A DNA stretch of 64,000 bases from Glaciecola sp041380235. Its GTDB lineage: Bacteria > Pseudomonadota > Gammaproteobacteria > Enterobacterales > Alteromonadaceae. The notes under the pieces are model-generated. The model ran no database searches. It had not been told where the DNA came from and saw nothing but the letters and a program-made list of their open reading frames with translations. Where the stretch lies: assembly GCF_041380235.1 (NCBI RefSeq), contig NZ_JBGIYY010000001.1, positions 1 through 64,000 of the forward strand, read 5' to 3'. This document shows, piece after piece, positions 34,546 through 43,912 of this stretch (position 1 is the first letter of the stretch; every line of letters begins with the position of its first letter). Position numbers and translations under genes: made by a program.

Positions 34546-36261
34546 CTAACTTAGCTGCAAATCTACGAATTCACGATAAATCGCATTTTCTTCATAGAGC
34601 TGTGCATGTGAGCCCTGCGCAATGCATTCGCCTTTTTCGAGCACAATAATTTTGTCGGCATTGAGCACGGTCGATAAACGGTGGGCAATGATTAAAGTCG
34701 TGGTTTTTTGCATCAGTGAATCTATCGCTTGTTTCACTAGTTTTTCACTGCCGGCATCTAAAGCGCTGGTGGCCTCATCTAAGAGCAAAATAGGACGGTT
34801 TGCCAATATCGCTCTGGCAATCGCAATGCGTTGTTTTTGTCCACCTGAAAGTTTTACGCCGCGCTCACCTAAATCGGTATCGTAGCCATTAGGCAGCTCA
34901 GTTATGAACTCTTCTGCATGAGCAAGTTTTGCTGCTTGTTGGATTTCTTCATCACTGGCATGTTCTCTGGCAAAGGCAATGTTGGCGCGTACGGTGTCTG
35001 CAAAAATAACGGGGTCTTGTGAGACTAAGGCAAAGTGTTTTCGTAAGTCTTGCAGAGACAATGATGTTTGCGCTTTACCGTTGATCAAGATTTGACCTGA
35101 TTGAATATCGTAAAAGCGCATTAACAGGTCAAACAAAGTAGATTTGCCCGCTCCGCTGTGTCCTACAATGGCCACTTTATCACCGCGCTCAACATCAAAA
35201 CTGATTCCTTTGATTATGGGTGCACTCTCATATGCGAAATGAATACTTTGCAGCGATAAGATGGTTTTTTGCTGCTGATTTGCAGAAGAGTCGACAGAGG
35301 AGGGCTTGTCATGCACATCAGACTGCTGCGCCATCAGGTCAAGAATTCGTTCACTCGCACCAGCCGCTTTTTGCAGCTCTCCAATTACTTCGCTAATGGT
35401 GGCAATTGCACCGCCAGCCAGCACGGCGTAAAACACAAACGCCACAAGCTGCCCTTGCGATATCGTGCCTTGAATTACCGCAATCGCACCAAGGTAGCCT
35501 ACAAAAAAGATGGCGCTTAGACTTATCAGCATAACGGCTGCGATCAACAGCGCACGATAGTGTATTCTTTTGCTGGCAGCCTGCATGACTGCATCAATTT
35601 TATCCGCAAAATTAGCCATTGAGCGCTGTTCATGATTAAAGGCCTGCAGCATATGAATTTCGTGGAGGCTCTCATCTACAATGCCACCAATATCGGCCAC
35701 TTTGTCTTGGCTTTGCTTTGAATATCGACGCACCTTCGCGCCCAGTAATCTGATGGGGGCCAAAATAAATGGCACTGCGATAAACACAAATAAGGTGAGT
35801 TTTAAGCTGGTAAAACCCATTAGCACTAAGGCCCCAATAAACATGACGCTAGAACGCAAGGCCATAGACACGCCGGTGCCCACCACACTCTGCAGCAAGG
35901 TGGTATCAGCGGTAAAGCGAGAGATGATTTCACCGGTGCGAGACTGCGCATAAAAACCCGGGGACAGAGTAACTAAATGATTAAAGAGGTCTTTGCGGAT
36001 GTCGGCAGAAACGCGCTCACCGAGCCATACCATCAAATAGAATCGCACATAGGTTGATAGGCTACCGATAACAACTACTGCCATTACGACCCAAAGCGCT
36101 TGGGTTAATACGGCTTGATTGCCAGCGCTAAATCCTTGGTCGATTACATAGCGAATGCCTTGACCAAGCAATAACCATGTTAGTGAACTGACTGCTAGTG
36201 CGCTTAGCGCGCCGATAACATGCCATTTATATGGTTTTAAGTGGGTGAACAGCCAAGACAA
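34546..36261 (-). CDS. ABC exporter, MsbA/LmrA-like half transporter
   Basis: 571 residues. Six membrane helices in the first ~300 residues are followed by a nucleotide-binding domain with GHSGAGKST (Walker A), LSGGQKQRIAIARA (signature) and ILLLDEATSALD (Walker B), then the switch His in IIAHRLST. It works as a homodimer and exports lipids, peptides or drugs. The start is taken as TTG at 36261; the frame is open further upstream but no ATG is found there. It is separated from eno by the small unknown gene on the same strand. A more exact name is not justified; MsbA proper usually neighbours lpxK, which is absent. Confidence 0.85.
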   Translation of the reverse strand: MSWLFTHLKPYKWHVIGALSALAVSSLTWLLLGQGIRYVIDQGFSAGNQAVLTQALWVVMAVVVIGSLSTYVRFYLMVWLGERVSADIRKDLFNHLVTLSPGFYAQSRTGEIISRFTADTTLLQSVVGTGVSMALRSSVMFIGALVLMGFTSLKLTLFVFIAVPFILAPIRLLGAKVRRYSKQSQDKVADIGGIVDESLHEIHMLQAFNHEQRSMANFADKIDAVMQAASKRIHYRALLIAAVMLISLSAIFFVGYLGAIAVIQGTISQGQLVAFVFYAVLAGGAIATISEVIGELQKAAGASERILDLMAQQSDVHDKPSSVDSSANQQQKTILSLQSIHFAYESAPIIKGISFDVERGDKVAIVGHSGAGKSTLFDLLMRFYDIQSGQILINGKAQTSLSLQDLRKHFALVSQDPVIFADTVRANIAFAREHASDEEIQQAAKLAHAEEFITELPNGYDTDLGERGVKLSGGQKQRIAIARAILANRPILLLDEATSALDAGSEKLVKQAIDSLMQKTTTLIIAHRLSTVLNADKIIVLEKGECIAQGSHAQLYEENAIYREFVDLQLS

Positions 36262-36335
36262 AATATGCCCGCTAGAATATTTAACTTTGATAATAATTGC
36301 CTGAAAATGCCTGCTGATGGCTTAGTATATGGGGA

Positions 36336-36965
36336 CTATTTAAATGATTTCCAGTCGATTTCGGTAGACAGCAATAATTCTCGTAAAGACAAGGCTCTGG
36401 GTATTGTTCGCCCTTTAGATGTCCAGCGATGTCCGCCGCAGGCTGCGCTTAGAATTGCTTTACTTGGTTTTAGTAGTAAGTAGCGAGTTTGTTTAGGTAC
36501 AATTTCAAAATATTCACCGGTTTTTGAAAACCAACCAAATTTATTCAGGTGCACGCGATCAGACGCCATCATATCGATACTATCGAGTTCAATGTGTTCT
36601 TCACCAAGATGTTCGGTGTAAACCGCGACTACTGCTCCGTAGCGGGAATTCTCACTAAACCATCTTAAAATTTTATCTGTGCTTTGCGTCGCTATTGGAC
36701 ACTTCCCCGCCTGTTTTGCTTGCCAACTGCCATTGTGAACATCTACATCGATAGGTGCATTGCCTTCGAGTAAATGCATAGCGGCATTTTTGACATGATG
36801 ACTTAAACCTTTGATTTTACGCTTAAGCAGGGCAGGGTCGGAGATATTGCTATTAGCTAGACTTTGCAGCTCACGCTCATATAAAGCATTGCTCAACTCG
36901 GCAAAGTTCGGATACTTTGCCGCAAGATGAAATATATCGGTTTGAGCTTTAAAGTCTAGCGCCAT
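36336..36965 (-). CDS. Conserved-looking protein of unknown function
   Basis: 209 residues, not recognised. It is soluble, with no signal peptide or membrane segment. The N-terminal half looks helical (KAQTDIFHLAAKYPNFAELS, then LKRKIKGLSHHVKNAAMHLL), the C-terminal half mixed, including HLNKFGWFSKTGEYFEIVPK and a Cys-Gly-Gly-His near residue 179. Codon use resembles its neighbours. It lies 30 bases after eno and 74 bases before the ABC gene on the same strand, so it may share the pyrG-eno transcript. No function is proposed. Confidence 0.65.
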   Translation of the reverse strand: MALDFKAQTDIFHLAAKYPNFAELSNALYERELQSLANSNISDPALLKRKIKGLSHHVKNAAMHLLEGNAPIDVDVHNGSWQAKQAGKCPIATQSTDKILRWFSENSRYGAVVAVYTEHLGEEHIELDSIDMMASDRVHLNKFGWFSKTGEYFEIVPKQTRYLLLKPSKAILSAACGGHRWTSKGRTIPRALSLRELLLSTEIDWKSFK

Positions 36966-36995
36966 ACTTAGGTTACATTAGCTAAGGTTCTAGCC

Positions 36996-38288
36996 TTATT
37001 GTCCTTTAATTTCGCTGCGACCATTATATTTTGCATGAGCACCAAGCTCTTCTTCGATGCGCAATAGCTGATTATATTTGGCAACTCTATCAGAGCGGCA
37101 TAATGAACCGGTTTTGATTTGACCTGCTGCCGTGCCTACCGCTAAATCAGCAATGGTTGAATCTTCAGTTTCACCGCTGCGATGAGAGATCACCACGGTA
37201 AAACCGGCATCCTTTGCCATTTTTATTGCGTTAAGGGTTTCGGTGAGCGAGCCAATCTGATTAAACTTAATCAAAATAGAATTCCCTACACCATTATCAA
37301 TACCGCGTTTTAAAATTTTGGTGTTGGTTACAAATAAGTCATCGCCGACTAGCTGCGCTTTATCGCCTAATATTTTCGTAAGATATGCCCAACCGTCCCA
37401 ATCAGATTCGTCTAGTCCGTCTTCGATAGACGCAATAGGATACTTGTCGGTAAGATCTGCTAAGTAGTCACTAAAGCCATTTGAGTCGAATGACTTATTT
37501 TCGCCGCCTAATACATATTTGCCGTCTTTATAAAACTCAGAAGCCGCGCAGTCTAGGGCGAGGGTAATATCTTCGTTCATTTTATAGCCAGCATTTTCTA
37601 CTGCGGTGACAATCACTGAGAGTGCTTCGGCATTGGAGGTCAAGTTTGGTGCAAATCCGCCCTCGTCACCAACTGCCGTGCTCAAGCCTTTTTCAGATAA
37701 CACTTTTTTAAGCGCGTGAAATATTTCGGCGCCCATGCGCAGGGCTTCTTTAAAGCTTTTTGCGCCAACGGGCTGTACCATAAATTCTTGAATGTCGACG
37801 TTGTTGTCGGCATGTTCACCGCCGTTGATGATATTCATCATCGGCACCGGCATCGAATATTGACCAGCAGTGCCGTTTAGGTTGGCGATATGTGCATAAA
37901 GAGGAATGCCGGCACTGATAGCCTGCGCTTTGGCAAGGGCCAAAGAAACTGCAAGAATCGCATTTGCGCCAAGGTTTTCTTTGTTTTCGGTGCCATCTAG
38001 GTCAATCATAATTTGATCAACCGTAGCCTGCGCATTTGCGTCTTGGCCAATGATAGCTGCGGCTATTTTATCGTTTATCGCGCTGACGGCTTTTAATACG
38101 CCTTTACCAAGATAGCGGGCTTTGTCGCCGTCACGTAACTCTAGCGCTTCGCGCGAGCCGGTAGATGCGCCAGATGGCGCAGCAGCACGACCCATCGCGC
38201 CGCACTCTAAATATACGTCTGCTTCAACCGTTGGGTTTCCGCGTGAATCCAATATCTCTCTTCCTACCACTCGGCTTATCTTGGCCAT
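36996..38288 (-). CDS. eno: Enolase
   Basis: 430 residues, the usual enolase length. It converts 2-phosphoglycerate to phosphoenolpyruvate in glycolysis and is a part of the RNA degradosome in relatives. Signature GREILDSRGNPTVEADV at the N-terminus, catalytic-loop stretch GDEGGFAPN and the C-terminal ILIKFNQIGSLTETL and SHRSGETEDS are all intact. Start ATG at 38288 is preceded by AGAGGAA. It follows pyrG by 49 bases that hold a hairpin, the widespread gammaproteobacterial pyrG-eno order. Confidence 0.98.
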   Translation of the reverse strand: MAKISRVVGREILDSRGNPTVEADVYLECGAMGRAAAPSGASTGSREALELRDGDKARYLGKGVLKAVSAINDKIAAAIIGQDANAQATVDQIMIDLDGTENKENLGANAILAVSLALAKAQAISAGIPLYAHIANLNGTAGQYSMPVPMMNIINGGEHADNNVDIQEFMVQPVGAKSFKEALRMGAEIFHALKKVLSEKGLSTAVGDEGGFAPNLTSNAEALSVIVTAVENAGYKMNEDITLALDCAASEFYKDGKYVLGGENKSFDSNGFSDYLADLTDKYPIASIEDGLDESDWDGWAYLTKILGDKAQLVGDDLFVTNTKILKRGIDNGVGNSILIKFNQIGSLTETLNAIKMAKDAGFTVVISHRSGETEDSTIADLAVGTAAGQIKTGSLCRSDRVAKYNQLLRIEEELGAHAKYNGRSEIKGQ

Positions 38289-38317
38289 TGTTATTCCTCT
38301 TTGTATTGTTCAGTTTT

Positions 38318-38335
38318 CAAGGTTGTGCAACCTTG
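38318..38335 (-). promoter_or_regulatory. Intercistronic hairpin between pyrG and eno
   Basis: A near-perfect palindrome with 7-bp arms and a 4-base loop (CAAGGTT and AACCTTG arms) stands directly after the pyrG stop. No T run follows on the minus strand, so it is unlikely to terminate; it may serve mRNA processing or protect the pyrG 3' end. Confidence 0.55.
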
Positions 38336-38337
38336 GT

Positions 38338-39969
38338 TTAATGAAATTTCTTGTTGTATTCGCTTGCCGCGGCAATAAAGCCGGTAAACAGCGGGTGTCC
38401 ATCGCGCGGTGTTGAGTTAAACTCAGGGTGAAACTGTCCGGCAACAAACCATGGGTGATTTTCAATTTCGATGACTTCAACTAAGCGTTTGTCTGACGAT
38501 AAACCACTCACAATTAAGCCTGCATCTTCAATTTGCTGACGCAAGTTGTTGTTAACTTCGTAACGGTGGCGATGGCGCTCATGTATTTCAGTTGCGCCAT
38601 ACATCTGCGCAACTTTGCTACCTTCTTTAAGGTGGCATAACTGACTGCCGAGGCGCATAGTACCACCTAAATCGGCTGAAACATCTCGGATCTCTTTGAT
38701 ACCGTCAGCATCTAACCATTCAGTAATTAGGCCTACCACAGGATAGGGTGACTCAGGATTAAACTCGGTGCTGTTGGCGCCTTCTAGCCCTGCGACGTTG
38801 CGCGCAAATTCAATATAAGCGATTTGCATGCCTAAACAAATGCCTAAAAAGGGTACGTCGTTTTCGCGTGCATATTTAGCCGCAGCGATTTTACCTTCGA
38901 TACCACGCTCTCCAAAGCCACCAGGGACTAAGATAGCGTCGAGCTCAGATAAAATTTGCACGCCTTTGCTCTCAACATCTTGCGAATCAATATAGTGGAT
39001 GTTGACGGTTTTACGATTTTTAAGGCCAGCGTGTTTAAGCGCTTCGTTTACTGATTTATATGCGTCGGGCAGTTCTACGTATTTCCCCACCATTCCGATG
39101 TTTACTTCACCAGTAGGGTTTGATTCGGCGTATAGGACTTGTTCCCATTCGCTTAAATCTGCTTCTGGACAATCATAGCCAAAGCGCTTCACTACAATTT
39201 CATCCATGCCTTGGGCTTTAAGCGCAGCCGGAATGCGGTAAATACTGTCAGCATCGCGCAGCGAAATAACGGCTTTTTCGTTTACGTTAGTAAATAGCGC
39301 TATTTTTGCTCGTTCATTTGACGGCAACGCGCATTCTGAGCGGCATACCAAAATATCGGGCATGATCCCCACAGAGCGCAATTCTTTTACAGAGTGTTGA
39401 GTAGGTTTGGTTTTTACCTCGCCTGAGGCAGCTAGAAATGGCACTAAGGTTAAATGCATGTATAGGGCCCGCTCGCGGCCAATTTCGGTGCCCAGCTGAC
39501 GAATGGCTTCAATGAAGGGCTGCGACTCGATATCGCCTACGGTTCCGCCAATTTCTACAATTGCGATATCTACGCCTTCGGCTCCAGCAATAATGCGACG
39601 TTTAATTTCGTTGGTAATGTGCGGGATAACTTGAATGGTCGCACCCAAGTAATCGCCTCTGCGCTCACGCTTAAGGACTTCTTCATACACGCGGCCAGTA
39701 GTAAAGTTGTTGCGCTGCGTCATACGAGTGCGAATAAAACGCTCGTAGTGACCAAGATCAAGGTCAGTTTCAGCGCCGTCATCAGTGACAAAGACTTCGC
39801 CGTGCTGAATAGGACTCATAGTGCCTGGGTCAACATTAATATAAGGGTCGAGTTTAAGCATGGTGACGCTCAGGCCCCTTGCTTCTAAAATAGCAGCTAA
39901 CGATGCAGCGGCAATACCTTTTCCTAATGATGAAACCACACCACCGGTGACGAAAATATAATTTGTCAT
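38338..39969 (-). CDS. pyrG: CTP synthase
   Basis: 543 residues (usual ~545). It makes CTP from UTP, ATP and glutamine. The N-terminal synthetase domain begins YIFVTGGVVSSLGKGIAAAS with the P-loop, followed by the substrate site region MLKLDPYINVDPGTMSP. The C-terminal class I glutaminase has the nucleophile elbow FLGICLGMQ and the His-Glu pair in FHPEF. Start ATG at 39969 is clear. It lies 243 bases after the mutS stop on the same strand; that gap probably carries the pyrG promoter. Nothing unusual was seen. Confidence 0.98.
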   Translation of the reverse strand: MTNYIFVTGGVVSSLGKGIAAASLAAILEARGLSVTMLKLDPYINVDPGTMSPIQHGEVFVTDDGAETDLDLGHYERFIRTRMTQRNNFTTGRVYEEVLKRERRGDYLGATIQVIPHITNEIKRRIIAGAEGVDIAIVEIGGTVGDIESQPFIEAIRQLGTEIGRERALYMHLTLVPFLAASGEVKTKPTQHSVKELRSVGIMPDILVCRSECALPSNERAKIALFTNVNEKAVISLRDADSIYRIPAALKAQGMDEIVVKRFGYDCPEADLSEWEQVLYAESNPTGEVNIGMVGKYVELPDAYKSVNEALKHAGLKNRKTVNIHYIDSQDVESKGVQILSELDAILVPGGFGERGIEGKIAAAKYARENDVPFLGICLGMQIAYIEFARNVAGLEGANSTEFNPESPYPVVGLITEWLDADGIKEIRDVSADLGGTMRLGSQLCHLKEGSKVAQMYGATEIHERHRHRYEVNNNLRQQIEDAGLIVSGLSSDKRLVEVIEIENHPWFVAGQFHPEFNSTPRDGHPLFTGFIAAASEYNKKFH

Positions 39970-40212
39970 GTTGAACCTAGCGTTTAGCGTGTTAATTGAT
40001 GCGCAAATCGTTTCTCAGGCAGTAAAAAATGGTAGCTAAATAAAGATTTATTCTAGCTAGGCATCGTTTGTTGCAACTAAAAGAAGATTCACAAATGAGG
40101 CGAAAAGAACATCACCTTTGTTGGAGCCATAGTATACCTAGGTTACCCCCTTGGAGTAAATTACAAATCGCAGTTATTTTGTAATAGCAAGGTTTACTGT
40201 ATGCGACAAAGT

Positions 40213-42900
40213 CTAGCGCTCTGCGCTGTTGAGTTGTTTACGCCACTCATACATCAATGCCTGTGCCTCTCGGGGTGATAGTTCGTCTAGGTCGACGGCC
40301 TTTAGTTTTTGCTCTAGCCAGTGCGGCGCGTCTAGTGCAATATCCATTTGTTGATACTTATCATAGTGTTTTGTTGCGTTGCGCGAATCAACAGAGGCAT
40401 GAGGAGTATTTAATGTCGCTATGCTTGACGCTGAGGGCGCAGCGCTCGCTAATGAGTTAGCAGTTTGGTGTGCATTGTCTTCTAGTTCTCTGAGTTTTTG
40501 CTTAGCCACGCCAAGCACCGCTTTTGGCACTCCAGCCAATTTCGCAACCTGAAGACCGTAGCTCTTGCTCGCCGCGCCTCGCTGCACCTGATGCATAAAC
40601 TTAATATCGTCATTGTGCTCAATCGCGCTCAAATGCACGTTTTGAATGTGCGGGTATTGTTGATCGAGGATGGTTAACTCAAAGTAGTGAGTAGCAAATA
40701 GAGTATAACAGCGGATGTTGTCTGCTAAATACTGTGCACACGCCCACGCTAATGACAAACCATCGTAAGTGCTGGTGCCGCGGCCTATTTCATCCATTAA
40801 CACAAGGCTATTGCTAGTCGCGTTATTTAAAATATTTGCCGTCTCGGTCATTTCCACCATAAAGGTCGAACGGCCAGACGCTAAATCATCAGCCGCGCCA
40901 ATGCGGGTAAATATTCTGTCGATTGGGCCTATTTTAGCGCTTTCAGCCGGAATGAAGCTGCCAATGTACGTTAGCAGCACAATCAATGCGGTTTGGCGCA
41001 TATACGTAGATTTTCCGCCCATATTTGGCCCGGTGATCATGAGCATTTGGGTGCTGTCAGATACATATAGTGGGTTGGCAATAAAAGGCGCGCTCATCAC
41101 ATGCTCCACGACGGGATGACGGCCGCCGGCATACTCTATTAGATTGTCTTCGACTAACTGTGGGGCGCGTAGGTCGAGATTAATTGCGCGCTCAGCGAAG
41201 TTGCTCATGACGTCTAATTTCGCGATAGCGGATGCGCTGAGCATCAACTGGTTTAAGCTGGGCATAATGCTATCGAACAGCGCCTCGTATAAACGCTTTT
41301 CTAAAGCTAGCGCGCGGCTTTGACTGGTCAGTACTTTGTCTTCATGCTCTTTTAGCTCTTCAATAATATAGCGTTCGTTATTCTTTAAGGTTTGTCGGCG
41401 CACATAGTCAGGTGGCACCAGAGCGCTGTTTGCTCGACTGACTTCAATATAAAATCCGTGTACTTTATTGTAATTGACTTTTAAGGTAGAAATGCCGGTG
41501 CGCTCTCGTTCACGCACTTCGAGCGCATCTAAAAATGCGCTAGCTCCTTGCGCCAAATCACGCAGCTCATCAAGCTCTTCGCTATACCCAGGCGCAATTA
41601 CGCCGCCATCTCTTAGCACCACAGGTGGATTCTCGATAATCGCGCGATTTAAAAGTTCTGCAAGTTCTGGATAATGTGATATTGCATCAAGATAGTAGCT
41701 GACCACTTTGCTGGTTTTATCGTCAACATTGAGCTGCGTTAATTGCGCGAGCAATTCAGGCAATTGATTGAGGCCGTGGCTCAATCTAGCAAAATCTCGT
41801 GGTCGTGCACTGCGCAAGGCAACTCTGGCGAGAATGCGTTCGATATCGCCAATTTCTTTTAATAGGCTTTGCAGTTGCTGGTAGTCAGACGATTGAATGG
41901 CGCTGATGATGGTATGGCGCTTTTCAATTTCGGCTTTGTCTCGAATAGGTTGATGCAAATATCGCTGCAGCAGTCTCGAGCCCATGCTGGTCGAGGTCTT
42001 GTCAATCACACTCAATACGGTATTTTCAGTGCCACCCGATAAGTTTCTCGTTAGCTCTAAATTTCGCTGTGTAGCGGCATCCATATATAAAATGCTGCTG
42101 TGATTATCGTGGGTGATTTGGGTAATATGTATCAGTTGAGTGCGCTGGGTTTCTTGCACGTATTGCAATACGCAGCCGGCACTGCCGATGGCAAGCATAT
42201 CAGCATCAATACCAAAGCCGTCGAGGTTTAGGGTCGAAAATTGTGCGTTGAGTTTACTTAACGCCGTTTGCTGATCAAACTCCCAAATTGGACGGCGGCG
42301 TTTGCCTTTAAATTTTTCAAGCAGGTGCACATATTCAAAATCTTCGCAATACAGTAACTCTGCAACTTTGATGCGCTCTAGTGCACCCAAAAAGGCTTCT
42401 TCACCGGCGCAGTCAATTACGTGAAAGCGTGCGCTGGCCAAATCAATATAGGCAATGCCAAACATATTTTTGTGCGCAGTGACGGCGGCCAATACTGCGT
42501 CTTGTCTATCGTCGAGTAGAGCTTCGTCGGTGACAGTGCCCGGAGTCACTATTCTAACAACTTTACGGTCAACCGGGCCTTTGCTAGTGGCAGGATCGCC
42601 TACTTGCTCACAAATGGCCACCGATTCGCCCATTTTCACCAGCTTTGCTAAGTAATTTTCAGCGGCATGATAGGGTACGCCAGCCATAGGGATTGGCTCA
42701 CCGCCAGACTTACCTCTTGCAGTGAGTGATATGTTCAGTAAGTTTGATGCCTTTTTTGCATCATCAAAAAATAGCTCATAAAAGTCGCCCATGCGGTAAA
42801 ACAGCAAAATATCTGGGTGGTCAGCTTTTATGCCCAAATATTGCGCCATCATCGGCGTTTGTTTTGAGCTTGAATCGGCAGTTGTATGGGCGCTCGGCAT
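40213..42900 (-). CDS. mutS: DNA mismatch repair protein MutS
   Basis: 895 residues, slightly longer than the E. coli protein. The mismatch-reading motif GDFYELF stands near residue 38, the core and clamp domains follow, then the ATPase with ITGPNMGGKSTYMRQ (Walker A), LMDEIGRGTSTYDG (Walker B) and FATHYFEL. A variable Ser/Ala-rich linker precedes the C-terminal dimer/tetramer helices, including the stretch DELSPREALMYEW-like end. It is divergent from the cinA-type gene and upstream of pyrG on the minus strand. The mutS / cinA / recA neighbourhood is standard for gammaproteobacteria. Confidence 0.97.
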   Translation of the reverse strand: MPSAHTTADSSSKQTPMMAQYLGIKADHPDILLFYRMGDFYELFFDDAKKASNLLNISLTARGKSGGEPIPMAGVPYHAAENYLAKLVKMGESVAICEQVGDPATSKGPVDRKVVRIVTPGTVTDEALLDDRQDAVLAAVTAHKNMFGIAYIDLASARFHVIDCAGEEAFLGALERIKVAELLYCEDFEYVHLLEKFKGKRRRPIWEFDQQTALSKLNAQFSTLNLDGFGIDADMLAIGSAGCVLQYVQETQRTQLIHITQITHDNHSSILYMDAATQRNLELTRNLSGGTENTVLSVIDKTSTSMGSRLLQRYLHQPIRDKAEIEKRHTIISAIQSSDYQQLQSLLKEIGDIERILARVALRSARPRDFARLSHGLNQLPELLAQLTQLNVDDKTSKVVSYYLDAISHYPELAELLNRAIIENPPVVLRDGGVIAPGYSEELDELRDLAQGASAFLDALEVRERERTGISTLKVNYNKVHGFYIEVSRANSALVPPDYVRRQTLKNNERYIIEELKEHEDKVLTSQSRALALEKRLYEALFDSIMPSLNQLMLSASAIAKLDVMSNFAERAINLDLRAPQLVEDNLIEYAGGRHPVVEHVMSAPFIANPLYVSDSTQMLMITGPNMGGKSTYMRQTALIVLLTYIGSFIPAESAKIGPIDRIFTRIGAADDLASGRSTFMVEMTETANILNNATSNSLVLMDEIGRGTSTYDGLSLAWACAQYLADNIRCYTLFATHYFELTILDQQYPHIQNVHLSAIEHNDDIKFMHQVQRGAASKSYGLQVAKLAGVPKAVLGVAKQKLRELEDNAHQTANSLASAAPSASSIATLNTPHASVDSRNATKHYDKYQQMDIALDAPHWLEQKLKAVDLDELSPREAQALMYEWRKQLNSAER

Positions 42901-43068
42901 ATTTTATGTACAGTCTCTAATTAAACGGTTAGCCAGATTTGCTTATCTATCGATCGCTTTATGATGAATTTGATAGCGGATGCCGCAAATCATTTATTTA
43001 AAAATGAAGGTGCGCTATTGTTAGACACAGATAGTCTAATGCAAAACAAGAGAAGAAAAAACGCCTGT

Positions 43069-43572
43069 ATGCTCAATGCTCACTTTAAAAACAAATATCA
43101 ATTAGCCGAGCAACTCGGTGAGGCGCTGCAAACCGCGCAAGCCAGCGTTTGCACCATAGAATCTTGTACCGGCGGCGGCTTAGCTTTTGCAATAACCGAT
43201 GTGCCGGGCTCATCTGCTTGGATTAATCAGTCTTGGGTAACTTATTCTAATCAAGCTAAAACTGATTTAGTTGGAGTGGCTAAGCAAACCCTCGATAAGC
43301 ATGGCGCGGTTTCTGAGGAAGTCGTTATCGAAATGGCCAAAGGCGGTCTTCAGCGGGCAAAGGCAGACTTTGCTGTTGCTATAAGCGGAATTGCAGGCCC
43401 CGGCGGAGGAACACCGAGCAAGCCAGTAGGCTTGGTATGGTTTGCAATCCAAAGCGCGACTGATACACATACTTTTAATCGCTGTTTTTCAGGTGATCGT
43501 CAGCAAGTGCGAGATCAAGCCATTGTGTTGGCCCTTGAAAAACTGATCTCTTGTGTAGTTCAAGCACAATAA
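43069..43572 (+). CDS. pncC: CinA-family nicotinamide-nucleotide amidohydrolase
   Basis: About 167 residues from the ATG at 43069, the usual size of the stand-alone CinA C-terminal domain; the frame is open upstream to 42961 but those residues do not fit the family. CTIESCTGGGLAFAITDVPGSS and AISGIAGPGGGTP are the conserved blocks, with the Ser-Cys-Thr nucleophile region. The enzyme deamidates NMN to nicotinic acid mononucleotide in pyridine nucleotide recycling. It precedes recA by 340 bases, as in many proteobacteria where the genes are linked. The start is uncertain because no strong Shine-Dalgarno is seen. Confidence 0.9.
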   Translation: MLNAHFKNKYQLAEQLGEALQTAQASVCTIESCTGGGLAFAITDVPGSSAWINQSWVTYSNQAKTDLVGVAKQTLDKHGAVSEEVVIEMAKGGLQRAKADFAVAISGIAGPGGGTPSKPVGLVWFAIQSATDTHTFNRCFSGDRQQVRDQAIVLALEKLISCVVQAQ

Positions 43573-43706
43573 ATCCCGTGGCATACTTATCCCATCAATA
43601 TTTACCTATTAGCTGTATAAGATGGCTAAGCGACCTCCATAAAAGGTCTAAATTAAATTAATTTACATGTAAATTCATACAGTTATAAAAAAGTGTAAAT
43701 AAAGCG

Positions 43707-43734
43707 TTGAAACTGTATAACCATACAGTATACT
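43707..43734 (+). promoter_or_regulatory. recA promoter with embedded LexA (SOS) box
   Basis: A -35 TTGAAA (43707-43712) and -10 TATACT (43729-43734) are separated by exactly 16 bases, and those 16 bases are the LexA operator CTGTATAACCATACAG (43713-43728). LexA would thus cover the whole spacer, the same arrangement as in E. coli recA. Transcription should start near 43741. Confidence 0.93.
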
Positions 43735-43779
43735 TGCGATATAAATGATTACACCTAACGTTCATCTATATGAGCGAGT

Positions 43780-43814
43780 TTTACTAAATATTTTATAAAA
43801 GAGTCTTTAGTAAA
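43780..43814 (+). repeat. 9-bp inverted repeat in the recA leader
   Basis: TTTACTAAA (43780-43788) and TTTAGTAAA (43806-43814) are perfect inverse copies 17 bases apart within the ~170-base untranslated leader of recA. The hairpin would be AT-rich and weak. It is part of the 340-base gene-free stretch 43573-43912, which otherwise holds the SOS promoter and a good AAAGGAAAT ribosome site before 43913. Confidence 0.45.
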
Positions 43815-43912
43815 GCACACAGTAGCTAAATCATTAAACATAACAATTATTAGCCACAACAATTTTTTAGCCTGAGCGATGTACTTTGCCAGCATGATTA
43901 AAGGAAATATAA

